64,000 nt of DNA from Dicaeum eximium (lineage: Eukaryota > Chordata > Aves > Passeriformes > Dicaeidae): the NCBI GenBank assembly GCA_013396995.1, contig VWZP01008345.1, forward strand, positions 1,430,551-1,494,550, written 5' to 3'. The position numbers and the translations under genes are program-made. Below are positions 11,767 to 33,200 of the stretch, one piece after another; the stretch's first letter is position 1, and each line of letters begins with the position of its first letter. The notes under the pieces were generated by a model. That model saw only the letters and a program-made list of their open reading frames with translations, was not told where the DNA came from and searched no databases.

Positions 11767-14700
11767 ATTACCATACCTGTTGTTGTAACCTACACACTGA
11801 TTCATTACCTTTCCCTCTCTCCAAAGAGTGTGCAGCTCATTTGAGAAGACTGCTAAAGCAAAAGGCAGAGAAGTTACCAATTGCTTGAGGAAGTACAGCA
11901 GGGATCACAATTTTTCTCTCTGGATAAGTAGTTGTAGTGAACAGGATATTAAGTAAAGTTTATTCTGCCAAAAAGCAAGAATACAAAGGTAAAAACTAAA
12001 AAGCTTTTTCTCCCTGAACTGTTTATGTGAATTGGATTTCTTTTGGTCAGAAATCAGTGAAGGCCAGGCCCACTGGATTCCCTAACAAAGGCTTTCCTTT
12101 CTTCTCCAAAACCACAATGCAAAGAGCATTCTCAGAGCTTGAGAGCTTTGAGTTTTCTCCATTTGCTTCTGTAAGATCAGTAAGACCACTCTTCTTGGTA
12201 TTGATGGTATGTTAGAAAAGGAATCTGAATCTTGATTTTAGCTGTGGTTTATTGACTCTAATCATCTCTGAATTAATGTAAATAAGACTAATTTACAGCA
12301 AGTTTCATTTTTTTGTCAGTAAAGTTTTTACTTCTGTATTGACAATAATTTAAAAATACATGAAGTATCTTCCCAAGAGGTGTTCAGTGTGAGTGTATTC
12401 CTTTCTTGTCTCATTAGACTGGATCCAATTGTCAGCACCCAACATGTCCTAAATGTCATCAAGGCTGCAATACTTTTAACTACAAGAAGCTGAGGTTTAA
12501 TTTTCAGAATTCTGGATCTATTTTGGTATACCCCCAGCCTGGTTCCTATAGGCTGCATTTTCCATGCGAAGTCCCAGAAATGGGGATTCATATCACACAC
12601 CATTTTCTGTGGGTTGTTGAAAGCCTTAGCCTGAGAGCTGTGTATCACAGAAACAGCTCATGAAAATAAAAAAAGAAAATGAGCTGTGCTGCTGTGGAAG
12701 CTCCTGCTTTTCACAGCCTATCTGGAGGCATTCACAGCAGGGCTCCCCTGTTCCCTTGGGAAGCCAGCACTATCAGATACAAATTAATCACTCCTCTTGA
12801 ATTTTGTGAATCTAATAAAATGCTTTTAGTAGCCATGCTCTGGCTAAGCTCACAGATTTTAGATGCACACTTATTAGCAGAACATTTATCTTTAAAGCTC
12901 CTTTTACATATTTCCATTAGCCAGCTATGATTTTTTCCTTAGGGGTATGCTGCATTTGTGGATGCTAATCCTGGTTAATGATATCTTTTTTCTTCTTTCC
13001 ATATCATCTTGTGACTGTGATTTGTATATTATACTATCTTTTCTTGGGTGGACTTGATACTGCATTCTTCCCTGCCTGGATTCCTGTACACAGCAGGTTG
13101 ATATGCTCTCGTATTAAGCAATCATATCAAAGTCCTGTTCTCTGCAACCTTCCCTGGTTGCTTTTTCCACTCGTGTGCTTTGCTGTTTTCAGTTTTTATC
13201 ATCCCCTTTGTTTCCTTTAGAGTTTGGAAGCACTGGAATCCTAGCTGGGACTCCTTAGGAACATTTGTATAGCTCAGTTCAGTTGGAGAGGCTTTAGGTA
13301 TCACATGTGCAATCCTAGAGCAGAACCCAAACCCAAATCATAAAACCAGGCAATCTCACATGAGCACAGCCCTGCCAAGTACAAGGCTCTTCTTCCTTAA
13401 GGATTTAATATTCAGCACTGGACAGACATTAAGAAAATGTGCAGCATGGGACAACTGAAAAACTGAGTATCACAGAGGAACAGAGAACTTCCTATTTCTT
13501 CCATTTACATTCAGTGATCACATTTACTGAGAGAGCAGTCACTGCAACAGCTTGAATACTTTCTTTCTTGTCTTCAAGTAAATCAACCACAAACCAGAAA
13601 AGAAATGGACAACAGAATGAAAGTCAAACAAAAACAGCAGTATCTATTTAATTTTAATATAAATGCAAGTTACACAATTTCATGATCCACTAGTTTGTAA
13701 GAAGGAAACATAGAAACTGATGCTATTATTTCCCATCAGAAAATCTAAAGGTGGCATCCAAGCAATTCCCATTGTAACTGAACCAAATCCTATTCATGAC
13801 ATCAGAGGTACAACACTGAAGCCAGGCTCCCAAAATCTCCCACTGCCAATGAAGCTGAGAACAATGTGGGTTTTCAAAACCAGGTCTTTGGACTGGCTCC
13901 ATTTATTTTTTAAAGTGCACAGTCTGTAGGGGGGTACTTGTTTTCTTCCCAAAATCTACATCTCAGTTCAAATTACAAATCTGGTATAACACTGGCACAG
14001 AACTGGAATAATACTGTCATAATTATTAACTGCAAGTTTCCATTGAGTTCTTGAATAATGGAGCATCATTTGCTTTCATGTTTACCTCAGGTTAGTGTAG
14101 TTCTGCATGACTGAAGTAACAAAGTCAACACAGAAACTTCTGGACACTTCAGAAATGACAGAGAAGAAACATGACATGTGAAAACAGAAGAGTAATTTTG
14201 CTACAATTAAAACATAGAAGCTTGCAGAGAAATTTCTGTCGTTCTTTCTGATGGAATAAACAGATCAGTTGAGTTCAGTTGGGATCCACATGAAACATCC
14301 TTCAGCCCTCTTAGTGGTCTGGTACCTTTCTATGCTACCTCTGCCATTTAGTACATTTTCCAGGCTTACACCAGGCTTATAACTTGTAATTTACATCACA
14401 CCTGCACTGTACTCATTAACCTCTTCTACACTTACCTATGCACCCTCCAGGGCTTTAATGCCAGCTGCTCCTGACCCTCCTTCCTGTTGCTCTGCTCTAT
14501 TCTACTGGCATGTCATAAAATGCCCTGTCATCCAACTCTTCCACAGCCTGAAGAAACACTTAATAGCCTGCATGAAATAATATGCAAATGGAAATAAAAT
14601 TTCACAAGGCACAACTTGTGAGCCTGAGACAGGAACTCGTTTCCAGGGCAATAGCTGTTTTTCAGCAGATGCTCACTCTTTTGCAAGGCACTTGCATAAC

Positions 14701-15719
14701 AGCACAAAACTGGAACTTTTCCTTATGTCACTGGGTTCCTCTGCCAGGAAAGGATCATGAAAATTCCTGCCCCAGCTAATATTTGTGATAATAGAACAAT
14801 TAGCAATTAAAGCATGGTACAGCCAAACTGAAAATATTTGCCTGTATGCTTCAAATCAGTTTGTGTGGTTCCAGCCTCCGAGAAGCTTAGAAAAACAACT
14901 TAGAGGCACCATAGATCAATAGCAAAATCTCCCTACAGAATACAGATAAAAGTTAAATCAAAACACATATTAGTCCTTGCATTCTGTGCAACTCCTTGCA
15001 ATATGAAAATGGCAATATCCCAGCAAGGCATGTACTAAGGGAGGTGCTGAGCAGAAACCTAACTGTATGGAGGTATGGTTATTTACATAAACCCCCAGTC
15101 AGAACTGTGCTCTTAGTGAAAGACCACTGAGTCTGAGGGCAAAGGATGGTGGATTGCAAGGGGTGAAACAAAATAGTGACTTCCATGGTGAGCTGGAAGG
15201 GAAGGTGTGTCCAGGAGTTAGAGGTGGGCTGTGTATCTAGGAGGCTGAAGACAAGGTCACTGTCACAGGAGCACTGAAACCCACAGTTGCATTTAAAGTA
15301 CCATCACAGGTAAATATGCCACCACAGTCCATTCTACAAACTGATGTATTTTACACCAGAATGAATTATCCCTCTAAAAATCATGGAATCTACACACAGG
15401 CTTCTGCTACATAAATAATTAGGAAGAAAGGCATTGATTCCAGAATGATACCAAAATATGTGAAGATACCCTTGTTAGTATCATTGCAAACATCTAATAT
15501 TTGATGGTACAAAAGAGAGACATTTATTAGCAAGTATCTAATACTTGAAATTAAAAGACTTCAGAAATTAGTCTATTGCTGAAATTTTACTTTTCCTTCT
15601 TGAATGTTCTAGAAGGGCGACGTTCAGATCGGATTGGTGCCTTTCTTGTTAACACAGGATTCAAGGAAACTAAGTGCAAACGATTTTCTTGGCCTCGTTG
15701 GCATTGTAGACTTCTCTCT
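11767..15719. other. ANKS4B 3' flank and intergenic DNA before CRYM
   Basis: ANKS4B and CRYM converge here. The first part should be ANKS4B 3' UTR: AGTAAA lies at about 12318 and an AATAAA inside an A-rich run at about 12664, but neither stands out. The right part includes the CRYM 3' UTR. I see no further coding exon or clear repeat. Confidence 0.6.
15523..15528 (-). other. CRYM: Candidate polyadenylation signal of CRYM
   Basis: AATAAA on the minus strand about 195 nt after the CRYM stop codon. It is the first canonical hexamer I noticed; a longer 3' UTR is possible. Confidence 0.45.
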
Positions 15720-23568
<7,849 letters not shown>

Positions 23569-24245
23569 GGCGGGGGCCGGGCGGACGGGACAGGACAGGA
23601 TAGGACGGGACGGGCTGACGGAACTCGGAAAGTGCGACACGGCGCACCGCCCGCACCGCCGCTAAGAACTCACCGGGGCGGCTCCGCTGCCGCCGGCCCC
23701 GCCGCGGAACCGCCCCGCCGGTCCCGGCTCCGCCTCCGCGCCCCACGCCCCTCACGGGCGCGGCGGACAGCGCGATGTCCGCACTGAAGTCCTGCTCGAG
23801 GGCGGCTCCGGTGCCCCGGGCATTGCCGTACCCGCAGGCACCGCCGCTGTCCCGCCTCACTCAGGCAGCGCTCGGGGGAAACGCGGCTGCGAACTCCACG
23901 GAATAGCCCTGACTTAGGGTGGGCACAGCCACCCTGGGACCCCGCGTCCCGAGGGACAGCCGCCAGCGGGACCCCGCGCCCGAGGCATGGCCCCGAGGGC
24001 CGTTCCGGAGGGACACTCCCGGGGCACATTCCCGAGGGACCGGCGCCACCGGGACCCCCGCGCGCCGCAGGGTGTCACGGCCGCAGTGCCCGGGAGGGGG
24101 CGACACCCCGCGCAGCTGCGCAGCCCCCGGTGCCCGCGCGGCGGCGCTGCTGCCGCCCACCGGAGCAGTCGAGTTCGGGGTGCGCTCGCTGGAAGGTCAG
24201 CGCGGCGCGGGGCGTGCCGGGAAGGCGGAGTCTTCCTACCGGACA

Positions 24246-24254
24246 GCCATCTTG
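24246..24254 (+). promoter_or_regulatory. UQCRC2: YY1-type motif near the UQCRC2 start
   Basis: GCCATCTTG (CAAGATGGC on the other strand) fits the YY1 consensus. It ends 35 bp before the UQCRC2 ATG, where such elements sit at start sites of many nuclear genes for mitochondrial and ribosomal proteins. Confidence 0.5.
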
Positions 24255-24288
24255 TCCTGGCCGGCGCCGAGCCGAGGGGCGCGGGACG

Positions 24289-27200
24289 ATGAAGGGGTTC
24301 CCGGTGGCCGCGCGTTCCCTCTCGGTGAGCGGGATCCGGGCGCGTCGTGCGCGGTGCGGGAGGGGCGCAGCTGGCGGTGACAGTNNNNNNNNNNNNNNNN
24401 NNNNNNNNNNNNNNNNNNNNNNNNNNNNNNNNNNNNNNNNNNNNNNNNNNNNNNNNNNNNNNNNNNNNNNNNNNNNNNNNNNNNNNNNNNNNNNNNNNNN
24501 NNNNNNNNNNCAGCGGGACGGCGGCTGAAGGTCAGACAGGCCCGGGCCGGGGCCGGAGCGCCCTCAGTGAGCGGTGCCAGAGCCGCAGCGCCGGACGGGG
24601 CACGGGGAGAACGGAGGTCAGGGCATCCCCCCGCGCTGGAGAAGCTTCAGGTGCTCGAGATAAGGTGGTGCCCTTGGCTTTGGCGCTTGGCGTGTCCTGG
24701 GGGCGGGCGGAGGGTTTGTCCTGCCCAAAGGCTCCGGTGGAGCTGGCGGACACCTGGATAGAGCCTGTGCTGGATGTCCGCTGGAAATGCGCTCGGGTGG
24801 GATGAGAATGACCTCTGAGTGGCAGCGTGTGTGTGGGTCAGTTTTAGACACGCAGTAGTAGTTCATAAATAAGAAGACTTAGAGTTTAAAACTAGGTGTC
24901 TTACCAAATCCTCGGTGAGGGAGGAAAGGAGTTTTTTCTTGATTCATACAATGAACAGTCTCTGGTAAAGCAGTGGGAATTACATCACTGCTACCCGTAC
25001 AGCCAGTGCAGTGGTGTTTGTCACTCGGTTTTCACCTTGAGAGGCATGGGAATTAAGTTATCTTTTAATGTGAAAACAAGAATAATATGTAAATTTATTA
25101 GTATAAGCAACTTCTAAAGTGGGTGAAAAGTAATAGCATTTCAGCTTTGAAATCAATAATCTTGTCATTTCTGTTGCCAGCTGCTGAAGGCTGCAGGGCT
25201 CTTGTGATATTCACCTCTTTCATGTGAAGGACTGCTTCTGGTTATTAAAATCCTAGAATCATGGAATGGTTTGAGTTGGAAGGGACATTGGAGATCATGT
25301 CATTCCAGCCCCTTGCAATGGGTAGGGACATCTTACACTAGACCAGGTTGTTCAAGGCCCTATCCAGCCTGGCTTTGAAGACTTCAAGGCATGAGGCATC
25401 CACAAATTCTCTGGACAACATGTTCCAGTGCCTCACCACATCACAGGGAAGAACTTCTTCCTAAAATCTAATGTAATTCTCTGACAGTTTAAAATTATTT
25501 CTCCTTGTCCTGTCACTATCTGCCTGTGTAAAAAGTCCCTCTCTCTCTCTTCTAAGAGCCCCTTTAAGGTACTGCAAGACTGGAGTGAGGTCTCCCTGGA
25601 GCCTTCTTTTCCCCAGGCTGGACTGCCCCAGCTCTCTCAGCCTGTCTGTGTCTTCATGGCCTCCTCTGGACCTATTTTAACAGGTCCAAACTGCAGTCTG
25701 GGGACTTGCCTGCATGTCCTCTCTGCATGCAGCAGTCAGTGCAGGTAGCTTGGAACTCTGAGCTGACTCTTCAGGAGCTGAACTGCCCACGCCTGAGGAG
25801 TTCCAAGTTACCTCCAAGATATTGTGCTGCTTGTGTGGATTGTTGTGGCCTTTGGTTCAGTTAATTGCTCTGCAGGTGTCCTACAGCCTGTATGGGATTG
25901 AGAGGGAAACCCACTGCAGAGCTGCAAAGAGAGGAAGGGAGGAAAGATTCCTTACAGTGCTGTTTCTAGAAATTCCAGAGTCCTTGTGTAAGTCATAGCA
26001 CAGGTTCTGACTGATGTAAAAAATAATCAGAGGAATTACAAGGGAATCGCTGTTTTTACTCCAGTGTTTGAAGTTCTTCATTGTATTTCTACTTTAAAAT
26101 CAGATTATTTTACAGTATGTAAGGAAACATGATGAACTAATTAAGAAATCCATTCTCTTATGCTTTCTCCTCTAGAAGAGATTTTACTCACTTAAAGTAG
26201 CTCCTAAAGGTTCATTCTCAGCAACTGAAGCAAAAGTGAAATTATCTCCAAAGTCTCAGGATCTTGAGGTCAGTATAAAAATACAGGTTGGTTTTTTCCC
26301 CCTCTCTTTTTAATTTATTTTTTAAAACTCTGTCAAAGCACAGCTGTGATAGTACTTCCACTGAATGAAAACAAAGATTTTTTTCATTTTAATACAGATC
26401 ACAAAATTACCAAGTGGCTTAGTTATTGCATCTCTGGAAAACTTTTCTCCAACTTCGAGAATTGGTGTGTTTATTAAAACAGGCAGCAGATATGAAACCA
26501 CCAGTAACCTGGGAACTACTCACCTGCTTCGTCTTGCATCTAATTTGGTAGGTGTTTATTGCCTTTGTTATTATGCTGACAGTAGGTGAAATGGTCAAAT
26601 TTTATTATTGCAAAAATAAATGGTATGGTAAAATTTAATGTAAGAGATCTTATGAAGTGGAGAACAATGTACAGTGGTACTTGGTTATGTGGTTCAGTGC
26701 AGGAGAAATGATACTGCTTCCTGGAAGATGGGAAGTAATACTCATTTATAGTTATGCTTTCCTCTGGTGTCTTAAACTAGATATATATAGTATATCTACA
26801 TTCAGATATACACATAACTCATTTTGTTTAAGCTGCAGTAAAAATTAGTTCAGGTGGTTGATACAAACTCAATTTTGTGCATGCGTGGAATATTTCTGAG
26901 TAGTTTCTCAGACTGCTGCCATCAACTCAGTATCTTTTTTAAATAGCTAGAATTGCCTTTTTTTTTTTTTTAGTTTAGTTTTTTTAGTAAGTTGCTCTTT
27001 CTTTGTTTGTTTAATAGACTACAAAAGGAGCTTCCTCCTTCCGGATCACTCGTGGCATTGAAGCTCTTGGGGGCAGCCTGAGGTTTGTAGCCACATAGAA
27101 AAATCATCTGTGTTGGTGAGATGCAAATAAGCTCTAGGGCTAAAGGAAACATAAGACAATAAGCACAACAATGTGTAGGTGGATAAGCTCAGTGTGCTAC

Positions 27201-30200
27201 TTGAATAGTGAATGTTGTCAAGGAAGATCTTGTACTTTCTGTTCTGTTAAGCTTCAATGGTGAGCTCATGATTTGTATTTTAAAAACACCTTTCAATAAA
27301 CAAAATGCAAATATTGTGCACGTGGAAGAAATATCATTTGTCTAGAAGCTTGATATTTTTCTGCCTTTGCAGACTTTGAGAATAAACTTCCTAGAGTCAG
27401 TAGATTGTTTTTGTCTTCCTCCACCTCTTGTGAACAGATGGCAACCTTGGGAACAATACAGACACTAGTTACCTTTTGTGACTTGAGGGTTTTAAGCCTA
27501 GAAAACAAGACTAAGAGGAATAAAAGAGGGATCTCACTGTACTTGCTTTCTTTCAGTGTATCTTGAAATCATTCAGTAAGATCTTTTTATCTACAATTTG
27601 GTTTAAAATAGTGTTTTCTGACTCTACCCTTTTTCTGGTCCTGTCAGTAACAAATATGTTGAAAGAAAAGGACAGGATCAACTATGTTTTCTGCCCAAAG
27701 AGAGTAATTTCTCAATTGCTTTGTTTAATACAGACACACTTTTTTTTTCATGTTTTGCTATTCAACGTTATTTGCTGTTTTACTTTGAATTATTGTGGCA
27801 TCTTAAATTCTGATGGTCACAAGTCACTTGTTGTTACTTGAATATTATTACTTGAATACTGAAGATGTGAGTTTAAATTATCTGTTTCTGCTCTGTATGT
27901 GTTTAAACAGTCATCTCAGACAGATTTAAGGTCAAGTAGTAATTCCAGTCTGTATCTCGTTGATTAATTTGATCAACAGAGAGTATGTGTGAAAATTCAC
28001 TTGTGTGTTCTTTGCTGAAATGGATGTTGGTTTTTTCTCATGCAGTGTGCACGCGACAAGAGAGAAAATGGCTTACTCTGTTGAATGTCTGCGAGACTAT
28101 GTGTAGGTATCTGGGTGGGCTGTAAAGGGAATTACTGCCTCCTTTCCAACTGTTAGGTAGTGAAGACCTGTCATTTTACAGGGTGGGAGGAATATCTATT
28201 CTCATGCTTTTGTAATAAATCAGTAAATTACTATATTAATAGTCAACTTCTATGTCATGTTACTGAGCATACAAATGCTACAGAATTGAATTATCCTATG
28301 TTGTACAGCAGTGCTGATAATTGCTCTTGCTTGAGTGATGCATTTTGTTGTTAATATGTTGCTTACAGATGAATTTGAATTGCTTTCAGCTGCAAAAGAA
28401 GTACATGTTACTTGTGTTTAATGCCTTTGTAACTTTTTTTATCTAGTGATAGGGTAATGGAATATCTTCTGAATGTTACCACAGCACCAGAGTTCAGACC
28501 ATGGGAAGTAGCTGATCTTCAGCCAAAACTAAAACTTGATAAAGCAGTTGCATTTCAGAATCCTCAAGTTGGTAAGTGTATTTTTTGATCCAGTGTATTG
28601 GCTCTGCAGGAGTTCCTTCAAAATTAAAAAAAAGGAAGTGGAAAAAAATAGTTTCCATTTTGCTCTGTCACATGAACATTGAATTTTTCAGCTTATTGAT
28701 AGGTAGGGTCTTTCTGGTGTTATGGAACTTTTCTTAACATACAGGTTTTTCCAGCCTTTGATAACATTTAGCAAGTAACATGCTGAAGACATTTTACACC
28801 ACGCCCCTTGACAGGTTCCATTTTACATTTTTAATTCTTTTCAAGTACAACCAAAGGATGTCCAAGTCATAAGTGTTGTTGACAATGTATTTGCAGAAGC
28901 TTGTGTTCTGAAAACCATATTTAGGTATTACTCATTGGTGTGAAAACAGTATCCTACAAAAGACATCTTGAATTTGTATGGTTATTTTGGTATTTTGGTA
29001 TAAAAACAATATGTATTTTCATCACACTGAAAATGTGTTCCAGCTTTAAGATTGTAAGTTTAGATTTCTGTGTTTAGAGGAAAACAAAGAGGAAACACAA
29101 CACAAAGCCTCAGTCAGATCAAGCCTATTCCAATATATCTTGTGTTATTAGCTCTCATCATCCAAGATCACCCAGGTAGTTCTACTCAATAAACATAATT
29201 TGTACCACTCTGAAGCATGTTTACCTTTGTAACCCATTGAAGGTGACAGTGTAATGTTGGAAAAATCTCTGGCTCATACTGAAGTGCTACTATTTTTTAA
29301 ACTTAGTCATAATCTTTTTTTTTAAACTTATATCAACTGCAGGTTGGTTTTCATAGTAATGTAATATCTTCAATTACAGTTATGTTCAGAAACAGAACTA
29401 TAAAGAAAGGAGTCTTTCTTTTGAGGAAAAAGTGAAATACAAGGAGAATATCAAAACAGGAATTACTAGAATGCTACTGGAATACAAAAAAACTAATGAG
29501 AAGGGGATTGAAGATACTAGCATCCTTCATCTGAGCAGGGAAATAGATGAGACACCCCACAAAGCTACAAATAGTATTCTACAGAGCCTCTTCTCAAGAA
29601 CAAGGGATGCCTCCAGTGAAGATGATAATGAATAAGATGCTGCTCCCCTTCTTCTAAACACTGATTGCATTTATAGCTTGCTGTTGAAGCCAAAAAGTGT
29701 TGAGCATATATAAGTTATTACATATATGTTTGTTTTGGTTACTTTTTGATAAGTTACAGGAGACTAGAAGGCCTCAGGCCAGATTGCTCCAGCCCAAACT
29801 GGAAACTTTGTTGTGAATTGGATTATTCCAGACCTGCTTTTGCAGATCTTATGGTCCTTGAAGTGGGCCACAGCTCCTTCATTTAGTTTGATTCATAACC
29901 TTCATTACATGTGGGTCTTGTGTTAATTATCTGAAACTTTGTTCCTCTCAGGAGTGCTGGAAAACTTGCATGCTGCAGCTTATAAAAATGCTCTGGCAAA
30001 CCCCTTGTATTGTCCAGACTACAGAGTTGGAAAAATTACTTCTGAGCAGGTAGAGTTCTTTGTATTGTGTTAAATATCTGTTTCAGGTTGGTTTTTTTTT
30101 TGTCAGGAATAGGTGGTGACACTTGTGAGAGAAAGTTAATTTAGTATATATACAGTCAGTATTTACTACCTTACTGGTCTGATGTTGAAATAATTTATTT

Positions 30201-33200
30201 CCATGCAACTTTTAATACTGGATACAGAACTCACATTCACATTTAAAAAGATGGTTAATGTCAGGGCTGTTGACAGTAAGGCTGTCAATGAAATGCAGGT
30301 GTTCTTATATAAAAAGGGTTTTGTAGTTGTCACTGGGGAAAGCAATAAAATTACATTTTATAGACAGTTCCTTTTGGAAGCTTTGGAATTTGCTTGAAGA
30401 AATATAAGGGGCTATGTCAGAAACATATGTGATTATTTTTTTCTCTAAACAAAATACCCTAAAATGTGAATTTACTGTTGCAGCTTCACCATTTTGTACA
30501 GAACAATTTCACAAGTTCAAGAATGGCTCTCGTAGGAATAGGTATGTATGCTCCTGAATGAACACTGCAGGTCATATGGGAAAACTGCTGGAGAAATTGG
30601 AGTTGTCTGTAGAAGTAAACTGTTACCATAGGCTTCACTTTTATTTAACTGCCATATCTTTTCAATGTCATTGCATTTATTGGAGTAACTGTTATATTGC
30701 AGGTATAAAGCACTCTATCTTAAAGCAAGTTGCAGAGCAATTCCTAAATATCCGAAGTGGATCTGGTGTTCCTGGTGAAAAGGCTGTTTATAGAGGGGGT
30801 AAGGATGTTTCTTATATCTATTCTCAGTGAGTGATTAGTAACTTCAGGCCTTGCTCTTCTCTTGTTGAAGGGAAATGTTTATTTTCCATGCCTCTGAAGG
30901 TACAGTAGTTTCCAATTCAACTAACTGTATTACCTTTTATTCTGCTGTATTTCTAGGAGAAATCAGGAAACAGACAGGTGATAGCCTTGTCCATGCTGCT
31001 GTTGTAGCAGAAGGAGCTGTTGTTCTGGGCCCAGAAGCAAATGCCTTCAATGTCCTGCAGTACGTTTTAGGTGCTGGGCCCCTTGTCAAGAGGGGAAGCA
31101 ACGTGACCAGCAAATTGTCCCAGGCTGTTGCTAAAGCAACCAGCCAACCATTTGATGTAAGTTGAAAGGATTACTGTATTCTGATTTTTAAGTAAAACGT
31201 GTATTATCTTTGAGAGGTTAACACCTTCTGCTAGAATCTTAATTAGTTCGTTCTTGTACACGTTACACTGTATCAGTGAAGGGCTTCCAGTCTGATCTTT
31301 CCTTAGCACAGAGTTTACCTTCTTGAATCACAGTATTTTAGATCCTAATAATAATTATTTTCCAATCCTTGATGCTGAATTACTCTGCTACTTAGAACAG
31401 TTGATGATAATGTTTGTTTTGCAGGTTTCTGCATTTAATGTTAGTTATGCTGATTCTGGGCTCTTTGGGATTTATACCATATCCCAGGCTTCAAATGCTG
31501 GGGAGGTGAGTTGCTGATTAGAATTTAAGCATCAACAACATAACCTTCAAAGTCGTGTTTTGATTTGAGATAGTGACTGATTCATCTTAAAAAAAAAAAG
31601 GAAATTCATATTATTTCCTGTATAAGCATGCTGCATGTTCAGTTATGACTTAGCTCTGTAAGCTGGGAATGAGACTTGCTTTGTGGGAAGGACAGATACA
31701 TAATATGAACTGAAGTTAGTAAAATGCCTTGAATTGCTGACTGTAATTGCTGATACACATTTGTAAGCCTAAGTATATAATGAAGAACATGCTGTCTCCT
31801 GAAGCTGTCAGAACTGAGCACTTTCATAAAAAACAGTGAGACTATATAAGTTAATGCTGTGGTGCAGTTAAAACCACACTGTTTTTTGTGCATCTCTGGG
31901 CATTCATTACAGTGTTCTTAGTTTTGTTATAAAACTGCTCAGAATTGTGTTCAGGCAGACAATCCTTACATTGTCAGCTGCTCTTCCCTTGAAGTTTCCA
32001 AGATATCAGATAATAGAAGTAACATGTTGAAATTTGATGTGGGAAGAAAGCTTAAAGGATTTTATTTTCCTCAGGTCATTAAAGCTGCTTTGAACCAGGT
32101 AAAGGCAGTTGCTCAGGGTGGTGTCACCGATGCTGATGTCACAATGGCAAAGTAAGTGTGTAAAGAATTCTCATGTGCTGTAAAGAGAATTTTCTTAACA
32201 TGCAGCTACTTGTCAAACATGCAGACTATTCTGTACAGCAGAGCTTATCCTGTAATTATTTCCATGGGGAACTACTCATGGCCCTGCATTAAAACTGAGC
32301 CCCTGTCAATGTTCTTTTTCTAAGCTGTACTGATTCTCCAGTAGTGTTATTTCCTAATAAAACTTGTTAGAGAAGTGTTAATATTTTCTGAAGACTGCTA
32401 ATATTTTCAATGTAAGAAATTAGCAAATGTCAGCAGATGCTGTCAGTTTAATCATACTCTGTAGTATTAAGATGTATTTGAATTAGAATCCTAAATTGCA
32501 TTATTTAGGTAATTCTCTTTACAGTTACACTGAGCAATTCCCAAAACAATTATAATAAGCAATCTGTGCCATCTTCAAAGAAAAAGAGTAATGAGGCCCT
32601 GCAAGTGTAAAGCACTGAATTAGTGATGATACACCAAGTGCTGGAAATATATGCCCCTAGGAGTATTTGGGGGAGGGGGTCTCCAAGTAGTGTTAAACTG
32701 CATTGAGCTTTTGAAGCTGCAGTTGTGCAAAACAACAATATAGTACAGACTCAAGTAGCAAAATGGAAATACTGTCTGTTGCATGTATGAAATACAAGAC
32801 TCCATGTAAAGCATAGTTACAGAATTTATGATAGCCTAGACATTGGTTATGCCTTAGTCACTTGGAGCTAGCTAAATGGTGGATTCTGGACTTTTATACT
32901 GAGCGTTATTTGTTTTGTGTGTTGTGGGTTTTGTGGTTTTTTGGTTTGTTTGTTTGTTTGTGGGTTTGTTTCTTGTTTTTTTTTTTTTAAACAAAGCTTA
33001 CTAGCATTAGGGCATTACATGCAGTGCTGCTATGGCTAGTTTCTTTTTTTTTTTTTTCCTTTTCCCCTGGAGTTTCCTTTCCGGAATGGCTTCATACATT
33101 TCTTATATTCCTCTTTTTCCTTTATTGAAAAAGAAAACCAAAAAAAACCCCAAACAAACCAATTCAGTTCTATTTGCAGAGTCTGGCAATTTAATCAGAA

